Positions 1-5,330 of a stretch of 5,398 nucleotides of DNA are shown here, in pieces (the first letter of the stretch is position 1; the number at the start of each line of letters is the position of its first letter). The notes under the pieces were generated by a model. The model searched no databases, had not been told where the DNA came from, and saw only the letters and a program-made list of their open reading frames with translations. Source of the stretch: CAZYCC01 sp964645985 (GTDB lineage Bacteria; Bacillota; Clostridia; Oscillospirales; CAG-272); contig CAZYCC010000102.1 in the NCBI GenBank assembly GCA_964645985.1, positions 1 to 5,398 of the forward strand, read 5' to 3'. The position numbers and the translations under genes are program-made.

Positions 1-62
1 CGCCGCCGTCGATCCGCCTCGCCGCCCTAGCCGTGATATTGTTACCTCAAAACCCTCCCCGG

Positions 63-74
63 CCCCCCCCCCCC
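63..74. repeat. 12-bp poly-C tract
   Basis: Twelve consecutive C residues lie between GG and GCAGC. Tracts this long are prone to replication slippage and to sequencing or assembly length errors. It is not inside a supported gene, so no phase-variable product can be named. Confidence 0.9.
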
Positions 75-174
75 GCAGCACATCCCGCCGCGCGCTCAAA
101 CCGCTCCGCGCAAAACTCCCCCCATCGCTCAGGCGGGAAAGTTTTTTCGCTTTTTCCTGAAACGTGGCTCAATT

Positions 175-230
175 CCGGTTTTCGCGGGAATCCTGTTTTT
201 GGGGAAAACCGGTTTTTGGAAAAGCGGGGA
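175..230. repeat. T-rich / GGAAA-rich imperfect repeat block with inverted repeat
   Basis: CCGGTTTTC at 175-183 is the exact reverse complement of GAAAACCGG at 204-212. AAAACCGGTTTT at 205-216 is a perfect palindrome. The block also reads as about three degenerate copies of a 17-18 nt unit (near 175, 193 and 210), each with a T-run followed by a G-rich/A-rich segment; T-runs begin at 179, 196 and 213, a 17-nt period. It is much less GC-rich than its surroundings. It could be a protein-binding region, a remnant repeat or a folded RNA; no function can be assigned. Confidence 0.5.
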
Positions 231-249
231 AATTTGAGTGCACAAGTGC

Positions 250-277
250 CTCCCGCCGCGGACGCGGCGGGGGTTTT
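250..277 (+). terminator. Candidate intrinsic terminator
   Basis: CCCGCCGC (252-259) pairs perfectly with GCGGCGGG (264-271) across a GGAC loop. The stem can extend two pairs outward (C250-G273, and T251-G272 as a wobble), and TTTT follows at 274-277. The stem is very strong but the T-run is short. If real, it would end a transcript entering from the left edge. Confidence 0.45.
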
Positions 278-283
278 GTATAC

Positions 284-585
284 GGGAAAAAACGAGCGCG
301 CGCCGCGTTTTCCCCCTTGGCCGGTGGTTCCCGCGAGGGGGAACGCGGGGCACGCGCTCCCGCCGCAGGAGCGCGCCACGTCATAAGGCGGTTTTGCCTT
401 ACATGAAGCCACAACAAGCGCTGCTGTCGCTGCCGCCGCATTCCGTCCGCGCACCCGATGTTCGCGTGAAGCGCCCCCGCGCGCCTCGCGGGGCTCGCAT
501 AAGCCTCGCGCGGGCAAACGCCGGAAATGATCCCGCGCCGCGAGCGAATTTTGCTTCTCCCGCCCGCGCCGCCTCTTGCGGCGCG
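284..585. other. Succession of strong stem-loops
   Basis: Perfect or near-perfect hairpins follow one another. GGGAAAA (284-290) faces TTTTCCC near 308-314. GTTCCC (327-332) pairs with GGGAAC (339-344). CGCGCTCC (353-360) pairs with GGAGCGCG (368-375). TAAGGC (384-389) pairs with GCCTTA (396-401) around GGTTTT, and flanking TCAT and ATGA extend that stem across a 2-nt bulge. CCCCGCG (475-481) pairs with CGCGGGG (487-493). CGCGCCGC (565-572) pairs with GCGGCGCG (578-585) around CTCTT. GC-rich DNA gives stems by chance, so a structured RNA is only a possibility. Confidence 0.35.
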
Positions 586-676
586 AGGGAACCGCCCGCG
601 CTCCTCTCTCCCCCTCATCCCCGCAAATCTCGATTGTGCTTCGCGAATGAAAATCCCGCCTCTACGGTGTCTTTCC

Positions 677-690
677 AGAACAGATTTTCC
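677..690. promoter_or_regulatory. Upstream LexA box (SOS operator), near consensus
   Basis: AGAACAGATTTTCC matches the Gram-positive LexA box CGAACRNRYGTTYC at 12 of 14 positions by my count. Its core is GAAC-N4-TTTC, one base away from the ideal GAAC-N4-GTTC. It lies in an AT-richer segment upstream of the -35 element, centred about 51 bp from the second box, close to five helical turns, so two LexA dimers could sit on the same DNA face. Confidence 0.6.
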
Positions 691-717
691 CCTCTTCGAT
701 CAAATTTTCTTTTTCGC

Positions 718-746
718 TTGCATTTTCCGAACAAATGTGCTATACT
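718..746 (+). promoter_or_regulatory. lexA promoter (extended -10)
   Basis: The -10 hexamer TATACT (741-746; 5 of 6 bases) is preceded by TGC, giving the TGn extended -10 motif at 738-740. A weak -35, TTGCAT (718-723), lies at the optimal 17-bp spacing; an extended -10 commonly offsets a poor -35. Transcription would start near A753, leaving a leader of about 175 nt before lexA. The LexA box at 728-741 occupies the spacer and touches the -10, a standard repression position. Confidence 0.72.
728..741. promoter_or_regulatory. Promoter-overlapping LexA box (SOS operator)
   Basis: CGAACAAATGTGCT matches CGAACRNRYGTTYC at 12 of 14 positions; the core GAAC-N4-GTGC is one base from GAAC-N4-GTTC. 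It lies between the -35 and -10 of the lexA promoter, so bound LexA would block RNA polymerase. Autorepression of lexA is general in bacteria with a canonical SOS response, so context supports the site strongly. Confidence 0.72.
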
Positions 747-752
747 GCCCTC

Positions 753-928
753 ATCGAGGGGGCGTGCTGCCGGCGCGAGCCCTCGCGAGAGCGCTCTGCC
801 TCTTGACCCCCGCGCGGCGAGCGGTGAGTGCGCTTTACCCACCCGACGCCTTTTTTGCCGCTTCCCGGGGTAGTGCCCTCGTTTCCTCGCCCCGCGCGGG
901 GCGATGAATTTCTCCTTTCCCCACCCTT
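753..928 (+). promoter_or_regulatory. lexA 5' leader with possible attenuator and palindrome
   Basis: Two structures stand out in the predicted leader. First, GGCG (816-819) and GGTG (823-826) can pair with CGCC (847-850) and CACC (840-843), with a 3x3 internal loop between the two helices, and TTTTTT follows at 851-856, a weak terminator-like arrangement. Second, TCGCCCCGCGCGGGGCGA (887-904) is a perfect 18-bp palindrome ending 24 nt before the lexA start. Smaller palindromes lie at 782-789 and 788-797. The last 20 nt before the start codon are almost all pyrimidine, with no Shine-Dalgarno sequence. Confidence 0.35.
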
Positions 929-1540
929 ATGGACGATCTTACACCGCGAGAGCGGGCGGTTCTGGACTTTGTCTGCACGGCGGCAGAGGAGGGATCCACG
1001 CCGAGTATGCGCGAAATACAGGACGCGCTGAACATCCCGAGCTCCTCGTCGATTCACGAGTACCTCAAGTCGCTCGAGGAGAAGGGCTACGTCACGCGCG
1101 CGCCCGGCAAGAGCCGCTCGGTGCGCCCGGTCTACGGAACGGTCGCGCGCGGCACTCTGCGCGTGCCGATCCTCGGGCGTGTCGCCGCAGGTACCCCCAT
1201 CCTCGCGGCGCAAAATTACGATGGCTACGCCGATCTGCCCGCCGAGCGACTCGCGCGCGCGGGGATCGGGGCGCAGCTCTTCGCGCTGCAGGTCCGGGGC
1301 GATAGTATGATAGGCGATGGCATTATGGATGGGGACCTCGCCATCGTGCGATTCGAGGACTTCGCGATGGACGGAGACCTCGTCGTCGTGCTGGTCGGCG
1401 AGGAGGCGACCGTCAAGCGGGTCTACCGCGAGAAACACGGCTTCCGCCTACAACCCTCCAACCCCGGGATGCAGCCGATCTTCGTCGAGGAGGTGCAGGT
1501 TTTGGGGCGAGTTGTGGCAAATCTTCGCTATTATTGTTAA
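929..1540 (+). CDS. lexA: LexA repressor, SOS regulator and self-cleaving serine peptidase
   Basis: 203 aa, the usual LexA length. Residues 1-67 are the winged-helix DNA-binding domain, opening LTPRERAVLDF, with helix-turn-helix at about 27-48 and wing EEKGYVTRAPGKSRSVRP. Residues 78-200 are the S24-type peptidase domain. The self-cleavage bond is Ala87-Gly88 in RVAAGTP, the catalytic serine is Ser126 in RGDSMIGDG and the general-base lysine is Lys163 in ATVKRVYR; the Ser-Lys spacing of 37 equals that of E. coli LexA (S119, K156). In known LexA proteins, RecA filaments on single-stranded DNA trigger cleavage and release SOS genes. The ATG start gives the standard N-terminus, with no in-frame upstream ATG. 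No Shine-Dalgarno is visible; the leader is pyrimidine-rich. Two LexA boxes upstream indicate autoregulation. The membrane-protein gene follows after 3 nt. Confidence 0.97.
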   Translation: MDDLTPRERAVLDFVCTAAEEGSTPSMREIQDALNIPSSSSIHEYLKSLEEKGYVTRAPGKSRSVRPVYGTVARGTLRVPILGRVAAGTPILAAQNYDGYADLPAERLARAGIGAQLFALQVRGDSMIGDGIMDGDLAIVRFEDFAMDGDLVVVLVGEEATVKRVYREKHGFRLQPSNPGMQPIFVEEVQVLGRVVANLRYYC

Positions 1541-1543
1541 AAA

Positions 1544-2776
1544 ATGTCGATACCTTCGGCGACCGGCGCGCCCACCGGCTCTTTGCCCCGCGATACCGCG
1601 GGAGGATCGCCCCGCGTGATTCCCCGCGACGCGCCCGCCCCCTCCCGGGATGGGGCTGCCGCTGTACCTCATAGTGAGGTGCGCGATATATTGCCCGATA
1701 TGACCCCCGCCGCGCCGCACGCCGCCTCCCGGGAGGAGGCTCCCCGCACCCGGTCGGGAGCTGTGCCGGGCGGCGCACCGGGCGAGCTAGGACGTGCCAG
1801 CCCCCCGCGCGCGCTCTTCGCCCTCGCCGCGCGGGTTTTTTTGCTCTACCCGCTCGCCACGAAGGCACTGCTCGTTGTGCTGCCGGCGCTTCTCTCCTTC
1901 GCCCTCGCCTCGCGCGGGAATAATGCGCCTCTGCTCACCGAGGTTATCCCTCAGCTCCTCGCGTCCCTCGATGAGATCCTCACGAGCGCGCTGCTTGCGG
2001 CGAGCATCGCCGTCCTCGGCGTGGGGATTTTCCGCGCGGGGGCGCGGGCCGTCTGGCAAACGCTGCTGCTCGGGTTTTTGTCGATTCCGATTCTGCGCCT
2101 CACGCTGCTCGCCCTGACCGGTCTGCTCGTTCGCGCCCGCCTCATCGACGGCGCGACGCCCGGACAGTTTGCTGACGCGCTGCCTGCGACCCTTGTAAAT
2201 ACGCTCCTGCTTGCTGGAGTTGACCTCCTCCTCCTCGCCGCTTTCACCTTGCTCTTCGTCATCGCCGCGCGCCGCCACCGCTCTCCCGGCAAGGTTACGC
2301 CGCCTCGCGGCAAAAAAGCGCAGCCCTCCCCCACGCCCGCCGCCCGGCGCGAGGATTGCACCGTGCGCGAGGATACTCTCGCCGATAAGGCGCAAGACCC
2401 CCGCGCGACGGGCGCTCCTCCTGCCGCCGCCGGAAAACCCACTCGGCACGCGAGGAGATCTCCCACGCGATCGCCCCTGCTCGCGCGCGGGAGCGGGTAT
2501 CGCGGTGTGGCACTCGGCGCGGCGTGGACAGTCATCGCGCGAAAGGCCCTCTCGAGCGCGCGGGAAGTAGTCGGCGCGCTCGCCGTCGGCAGCGACGGCT
2601 GGTCTCTCGCCGACATTGCGCGCGGCTACGGGGTGTGGTCAAAAGAAACGCTCCTGCTCCTCCTCTCCGGTGGAGTTTTCCCGCTCGCTCTGCTCGCGGC
2701 GACCGCCGCCGCAACGCTCGCTTTCACGAGGCAGTTTGCCTCGCGCGCCGATTCTCTCTTTTCTCGCGGGGAGTAG
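1544..2776 (+). CDS. Multi-pass membrane protein of unknown function, coupled to lexA
   Basis: I do not recognise this 410-aa protein. Residues 1-88 are hydrophilic and Pro/Ala/Gly/Arg-rich with no predicted fold. Hydrophobic segments lie at about 95-122 (FLLYPLATKALLVVLPALLS), 145-165, 172-196 and 213-241. A basic, low-complexity loop (242-318) is probably cytoplasmic. One or two more segments follow (perhaps 321-335, clearly 368-394), before the short tail RADSLFSRGE. This suggests five or six membrane passes. No catalytic motif, Walker motif, LysM domain or transporter signature is visible. The ATG lies 3 nt after the lexA stop with no Shine-Dalgarno, so translation would depend on coupling. 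Met53 (ATG at 1700) is an alternative start, because 1541-1740 is rich in hairpins and the N-terminus is low-complexity. The link to lexA suggests SOS induction; a role in envelope or division control is only a guess. The coding call is firm, the function unknown. Confidence 0.75.
   Translation: MSIPSATGAPTGSLPRDTAGGSPRVIPRDAPAPSRDGAAAVPHSEVRDILPDMTPAAPHAASREEAPRTRSGAVPGGAPGELGRASPPRALFALAARVFLLYPLATKALLVVLPALLSFALASRGNNAPLLTEVIPQLLASLDEILTSALLAASIAVLGVGIFRAGARAVWQTLLLGFLSIPILRLTLLALTGLLVRARLIDGATPGQFADALPATLVNTLLLAGVDLLLLAAFTLLFVIAARRHRSPGKVTPPRGKKAQPSPTPAARREDCTVREDTLADKAQDPRATGAPPAAAGKPTRHARRSPTRSPLLARGSGYRGVALGAAWTVIARKALSSAREVVGALAVGSDGWSLADIARGYGVWSKETLLLLLSGGVFPLALLAATAAATLAFTRQFASRADSLFSRGE
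1587..1740. repeat. Three inverted repeats just after lexA
   Basis: CCCGCG (1587-1592) pairs with CGCGGG (1597-1602) around ATAC. ACCTCA (1666-1671) pairs with TGAGGT (1675-1680) around TAG, extendable by a G-U and a G-C pair to 1664-1682. GCCTCC (1724-1729) pairs with GGAGGC (1735-1740) around CGGGA, overlapping the palindrome CCTCCCGGGAGG (1725-1736). None has a T-run, so they are not plain terminators. They fall in the low-complexity start of the membrane-protein frame and could equally be mRNA structures or operators if the true start is at 1700. Confidence 0.4.
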
Positions 2777-2784
2777 CGCCCCGC

Positions 2785-2801
2785 CGATTTTGACAAAATC
2801 G
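2785..2801. promoter_or_regulatory. Inverted repeat in the gap before the regulator gene
   Basis: CGATTTT (2785-2791) and AAAATCG (2795-2801) are perfect 7-bp arms around GAC, in the 65-nt gap between the membrane and regulator genes. The centre contains TTGACA (2790-2795), a perfect -35 hexamer, but I find no matching -10 about 17 bp downstream (2813-2818 is GCTTTT). It may be an operator, an mRNA-processing hairpin or a weak promoter element. There is no T-run after the stem. Confidence 0.4.
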
Positions 2802-2841
2802 CGAGCTTTGCCGCTTTTCCCGATTCCCCCTCTCTTTTCCT

Positions 2842-3510
2842 ATGCCTACCGCGCAAGAACCAAGCGGGGCGCCGATTCTCCTGCTGCGCACGCGAGATGA
2901 GCCGCTCGCCGAGGCGATCGCCGTTCTCGCGCGCGAGGCGGGCTGGACGACAATTCGCTCCCCGGGGGGCGAGCCGCCCGCCGCCCCGCCGCGCTGCGTT
3001 CTCACAGACTTAGATAGCTTTCAGGCGGAGGAGAGCGACCCCCCGCCCGGCGCACTCGCCGCGAGCGTGAGCTTTTCCGATGGGCGATCGCCTACTTTGC
3101 CGCGCCCCTTCCCGGAGGAGCGGTTTTTCGCACTGCTCGCCGCCGCGCGCGGCGAGGAGCTCTCTCCTCGCCCCGTGAGCGCGCTCTTTTTCGATGGCGA
3201 GCGCTTCACCCTGTACGGCGCGCCGCTGCCGTTAACCCCGCGCGAGCGGCAGCTCCTGCGCCCACTCTATGAGGCGGCAGGGACGCCGGTCTCGGCGGCT
3301 GCCCTCGCACGGCAGATTTGGGGGCGGGAGAGCGCGCTCGGAAACCTGCGCGTGACGCTGCACTCTCTTCGCGCGAAGATCGCGCAAAGAACCGACCGCA
3401 ACCTCCTGCGCTCGACCGGCGACGGCGGCATTCTGCTCGACCTCGGCGGGGAGGGGGTAAATGCCGCGCTGCATCCAATCGGGCGGGGCGATGGAGCAAG
3501 CGCGCATTGA
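2842..3510 (+). CDS. Atypical OmpR/PhoB-type regulator with degenerate receiver
   Basis: 222 aa, two domains. Residues 10-105 resemble a shortened receiver: beta-1 ILLLRT (12-17), helix EPLAEAIAVLAREAGW, beta-3 RCVLTDLDSF (51-60) with Asp56 at the phospho-acceptor position, and RPF (88-90) where receivers carry the conserved K-P-F. The acidic pair normally after beta-1 is RT here and the lysine is Arg88, so normal phosphorylation looks doubtful. Residues 115-200 are a winged helix of the Trans_reg_C family: LTPRERQLLRPLYEA, then VSAAALARQIWG, recognition helix LGNLRVTLHSLRAKI (166-180) and a degenerate wing LLRSTGDGGILL. It should bind DNA, probably as a dimer; targets are unknown. No histidine kinase is in the window. 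It may share the lexA transcript or have its own promoter. The 19 nt before ATG are nearly all pyrimidine, with no Shine-Dalgarno. Confidence 0.85.
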   Translation: MPTAQEPSGAPILLLRTRDEPLAEAIAVLAREAGWTTIRSPGGEPPAAPPRCVLTDLDSFQAEESDPPPGALAASVSFSDGRSPTLPRPFPEERFFALLAAARGEELSPRPVSALFFDGERFTLYGAPLPLTPRERQLLRPLYEAAGTPVSAAALARQIWGRESALGNLRVTLHSLRAKIAQRTDRNLLRSTGDGGILLDLGGEGVNAALHPIGRGDGASAH

Positions 3511-3562
3511 CATTCCTCGCTCCCCGAAGCGGTGCCAACCCCGCTCCCCGGCGAAGAATATA

Positions 3563-3594
3563 GAGAAAAGCCACCCTCTCGGGTGGCTTTTCTC
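3563..3594. terminator. Bidirectional intrinsic terminator
   Basis: GAGAAAAGCCACCC (3563-3576) pairs perfectly over 14 bp with GGGTGGCTTTTCTC (3581-3594) around a TCTC loop. The GC-rich core GCCACCC/GGGTGGC is followed by TTTTCTC on either strand, so it can stop transcription from both sides. It lies 52 nt after the regulator gene and about 94 nt beyond the 3' end of the minus-strand surface-protein gene, as expected between convergent units. Confidence 0.92.
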
Positions 3595-3687
3595 CGCCGC
3601 ACGCGGTTCCCGCCGCGCACAACTTATGTCATTGCGTGGGATGGTGAGGTTAGGGGGGCAACAGAAGATGGATCCTGTTCAGTTTGG

Positions 3688-5313
3688 TTATGCATTGGGG
3701 TTATAATACCCTAAGAGATAATCTTTTGCACCATCCCATAGAGTATCTACGATCGTGCCATCTACTGATTTATGTTTAAATGTGTTGTTCGCAGTAAGTT
3801 CAGAATCCTCTACTCCGAAGATTCTCTCCATTTCGGCAATCGCTGTATCGCTGTTGGAGTTCGGATCATTTGCCAACAAGATATGGTACTCAAACGGTTT
3901 CGGGATTGTTGGCCATTCTTCGTCATATTCGCTCGTGGTGATAACCGTGCAGCCGGTCATCGTAATGGCACCGTCGGCGACAGTTGAGTTATTGTGCACA
4001 ACGATCGCGGCGTAGGAATTTTCCGGCCCCCCTTCGGTGGCGGCGTTGCCGGTGATCGTCACATCCTCAAGCGTCAGCTTGCTCTTATCGGTAGTATCTC
4101 CCCAGATTTCAACACCGGAATAGCCGCTCAGGCTGCCGTCCTTCACCGTGACATCTGCGCCATTGCATACTTTGAGCGCATAGCCGAAATTTTCGGTCGC
4201 GTCAACATTGACGTTTTTGAGTTCAACCTTCGCTTTCGGGTTGACACAAACCGCGTATCTGTTATTCGCTCCTGTTTCGCCTTTGAGCGTGTGCTTCACA
4301 TTGAGGTTCTCGATGACGGTGGGTTCTTCCGCGTCTTCTGCCGCATCAATAATCAATGTGGATTTGACTGCGTCTCTCGCACCGGTAATGGTGTGTCCTT
4401 GGCCATTAACCGTCTTCCCGGCAGAGACACGGAGAGGACTTCCGGCTACGGTTATAATATCGTCGCTCAGCTCCACAACATCGACTTCCGGGTCGGCGAG
4501 AGCCTCCACCAGCTCATCGGCTGTCCCGACAATCTCCAGAACCTTCTCGTCGTACTTATCGCCGAAGCTGTCGCTCTCGTACGGGGTCTGCGTCGCGAAG
4601 ACAGAGAGAGCAAAGTCGGCGGTAAGTTCCTCGCCTTCCTGCGCGCCCTTGTTGTTGTAGAGGTTGTCGGGGTTGTTCGCTGGATCGGGATCGGTGCTCG
4701 AGTCGGGCTGCCAATAGAGAACGACCTGCAGCGCGTCGGTATTGCCGATGCTTTCGCCGTTCTTAACGTCCTCAGGAGTCGCATCGCCCGGGAGGATTAC
4801 GACGGTCGTGGCATCAACGTCGGTGTCCGTGGTTGTAATCTGATCCCAATAGTTTTTGCGCTGCTCTTGCGAGGCGCCCTGTTCGGGAGCGTTGATACTG
4901 ACTTCTTGCGCCTTCTTGACATCCACAACCTTCATCTGGATGACTTCCGTGAGGGAGTGACCATTGAAGTCCTTCTCGTTGGTGATGCTGTAGTCGAGCG
5001 CGTAGGTGAGGGCAAGCGTTCCGTTGTTCTTGATGACAAACGGTTCACTCGTCCACATGGCACCAGGCTCCCAAAGGAAGTCCTCGATGTTTTTCCCGTC
5101 CTCGGTAGTGAAGATCTGCTGTCCTTCGAGGGACTGACCCTCCGTGTCGACGATTTCCACGTCGAGGTTCCCGGCGGTGATCGTCGTGTCGCCGGTGCTT
5201 GCGCTGTCGCTGAACCACGCGAAGGTGGTGCCGACAAGCATCGCGACGCAAAGCAGCATCGCGAGGGCGCTCGCGACGAGGCGGGCGCGGGTGGTGTTTT
5301 TACGGTTTGTCAT
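3688..5313 (-). CDS. SipW-dependent-type TasA/CalY-like secreted protein with beta-helix domain
   Basis: 541 aa. Residues 1-33 form a signal peptide: basic MTNRKNTTRARL, hydrophobic VASALAMLLCVAMLVGTT, then FAWFSDSAS, the hallmark of SipW-dependent secretion. Residues about 42-240 match the TasA/CalY (camelysin) pattern, with TITAGNLDVEIV after cleavage, LWEPGAMWTSEPFVIKNNG and ALTYALDYSI. TasA-like proteins form extracellular fibres or cell-surface proteins. Residues about 258-460 look like a right-handed beta-helix: lead-in GTADELVEALADPEVDVVEL, then short repeated strands (VIENLNVKH, VELKNVNVDA, LTLEDVTITGN, ITMTGCTVITT). The mature protein is strongly acidic, with cysteines at 356, 383 and 455. 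No LPXTG or other anchor is visible at the C-terminus (GYYNPNA). The ATG at 5313 is chosen because AAAGGA lies 9 nt upstream; a TTG 20 codons earlier lacks this. GC falls from about 67% at the signal-peptide end to about 40% at the 3' end. No SipW gene is in view. Confidence 0.88.
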   Translation of the reverse strand: MTNRKNTTRARLVASALAMLLCVAMLVGTTFAWFSDSASTGDTTITAGNLDVEIVDTEGQSLEGQQIFTTEDGKNIEDFLWEPGAMWTSEPFVIKNNGTLALTYALDYSITNEKDFNGHSLTEVIQMKVVDVKKAQEVSINAPEQGASQEQRKNYWDQITTTDTDVDATTVVILPGDATPEDVKNGESIGNTDALQVVLYWQPDSSTDPDPANNPDNLYNNKGAQEGEELTADFALSVFATQTPYESDSFGDKYDEKVLEIVGTADELVEALADPEVDVVELSDDIITVAGSPLRVSAGKTVNGQGHTITGARDAVKSTLIIDAAEDAEEPTVIENLNVKHTLKGETGANNRYAVCVNPKAKVELKNVNVDATENFGYALKVCNGADVTVKDGSLSGYSGVEIWGDTTDKSKLTLEDVTITGNAATEGGPENSYAAIVVHNNSTVADGAITMTGCTVITTSEYDEEWPTIPKPFEYHILLANDPNSNSDTAIAEMERIFGVEDSELTANNTFKHKSVDGTIVDTLWDGAKDYLLGYYNPNA

Positions 5314-5322
5314 ACAAAACCG

Positions 5323-5328
5323 TCCTTT
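5323..5328 (-). promoter_or_regulatory. Ribosome binding site of the surface-protein gene
   Basis: Read on the minus strand this is AAAGGA within AGAAAGGACGG, 9 nt before the ATG at 5313-5311. It decides the start over the TTG at 5373. It is the only clear Shine-Dalgarno sequence in the window. Confidence 0.85.
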
Positions 5329-5330
5329 CT

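Larger units (their letters stand above)
1..676. other. GC-rich stretch with no convincing gene
   Basis: All open frames here translate to Arg/Pro/Ala/Gly-rich low-complexity protein without a hydrophobic core, recognisable motif or ribosome binding site, as expected of chance frames in very GC-rich DNA. The first 30 to 160 bases could be the tail of a gene entering from the left, since two frames are open at the edge, but nothing identifies it. The stretch holds a C homopolymer, a T-rich repeat block, a terminator-like hairpin and a run of stem-loops, annotated separately. I see no tRNA, and no RNase P, tmRNA or SRP RNA motif that I recognise. A structured RNA gene cannot be excluded by eye. 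Confidence 0.6.

Noticed and set aside
47..618. Overlapping minus-strand frames that could be a divergent yneA-like SOS gene
   Set aside because: No LysM or transmembrane segment is present, composition is low-complexity, and I find no minus-strand -35/-10 pair near the LexA boxes.
803..831. Second lexA promoter using TTGACC at 803-808 as -35
   Set aside because: The hexamer at the correct spacing (826-831, GAGTGC) does not resemble a -10 element.
238..873. Plus-strand frame of 211 codons before lexA
   Set aside because: Arg/Pro/Ala-rich low-complexity product that runs through the lexA promoter and both LexA boxes, with no ribosome binding site.
1787..2616. Minus-strand frames opposite the membrane protein
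   Set aside because: Highly charged Arg/Glu-rich or Ser/Arg-rich products typical of the antisense of GC-rich hydrophobic coding sequence; the plus strand gives ordered membrane segments.
3461..3706. Small plus-strand frames overlapping the end of the regulator gene
   Set aside because: They read through the terminator hairpin (the segment KSHPLGWLF is the hairpin translated) and show no ribosome binding site.
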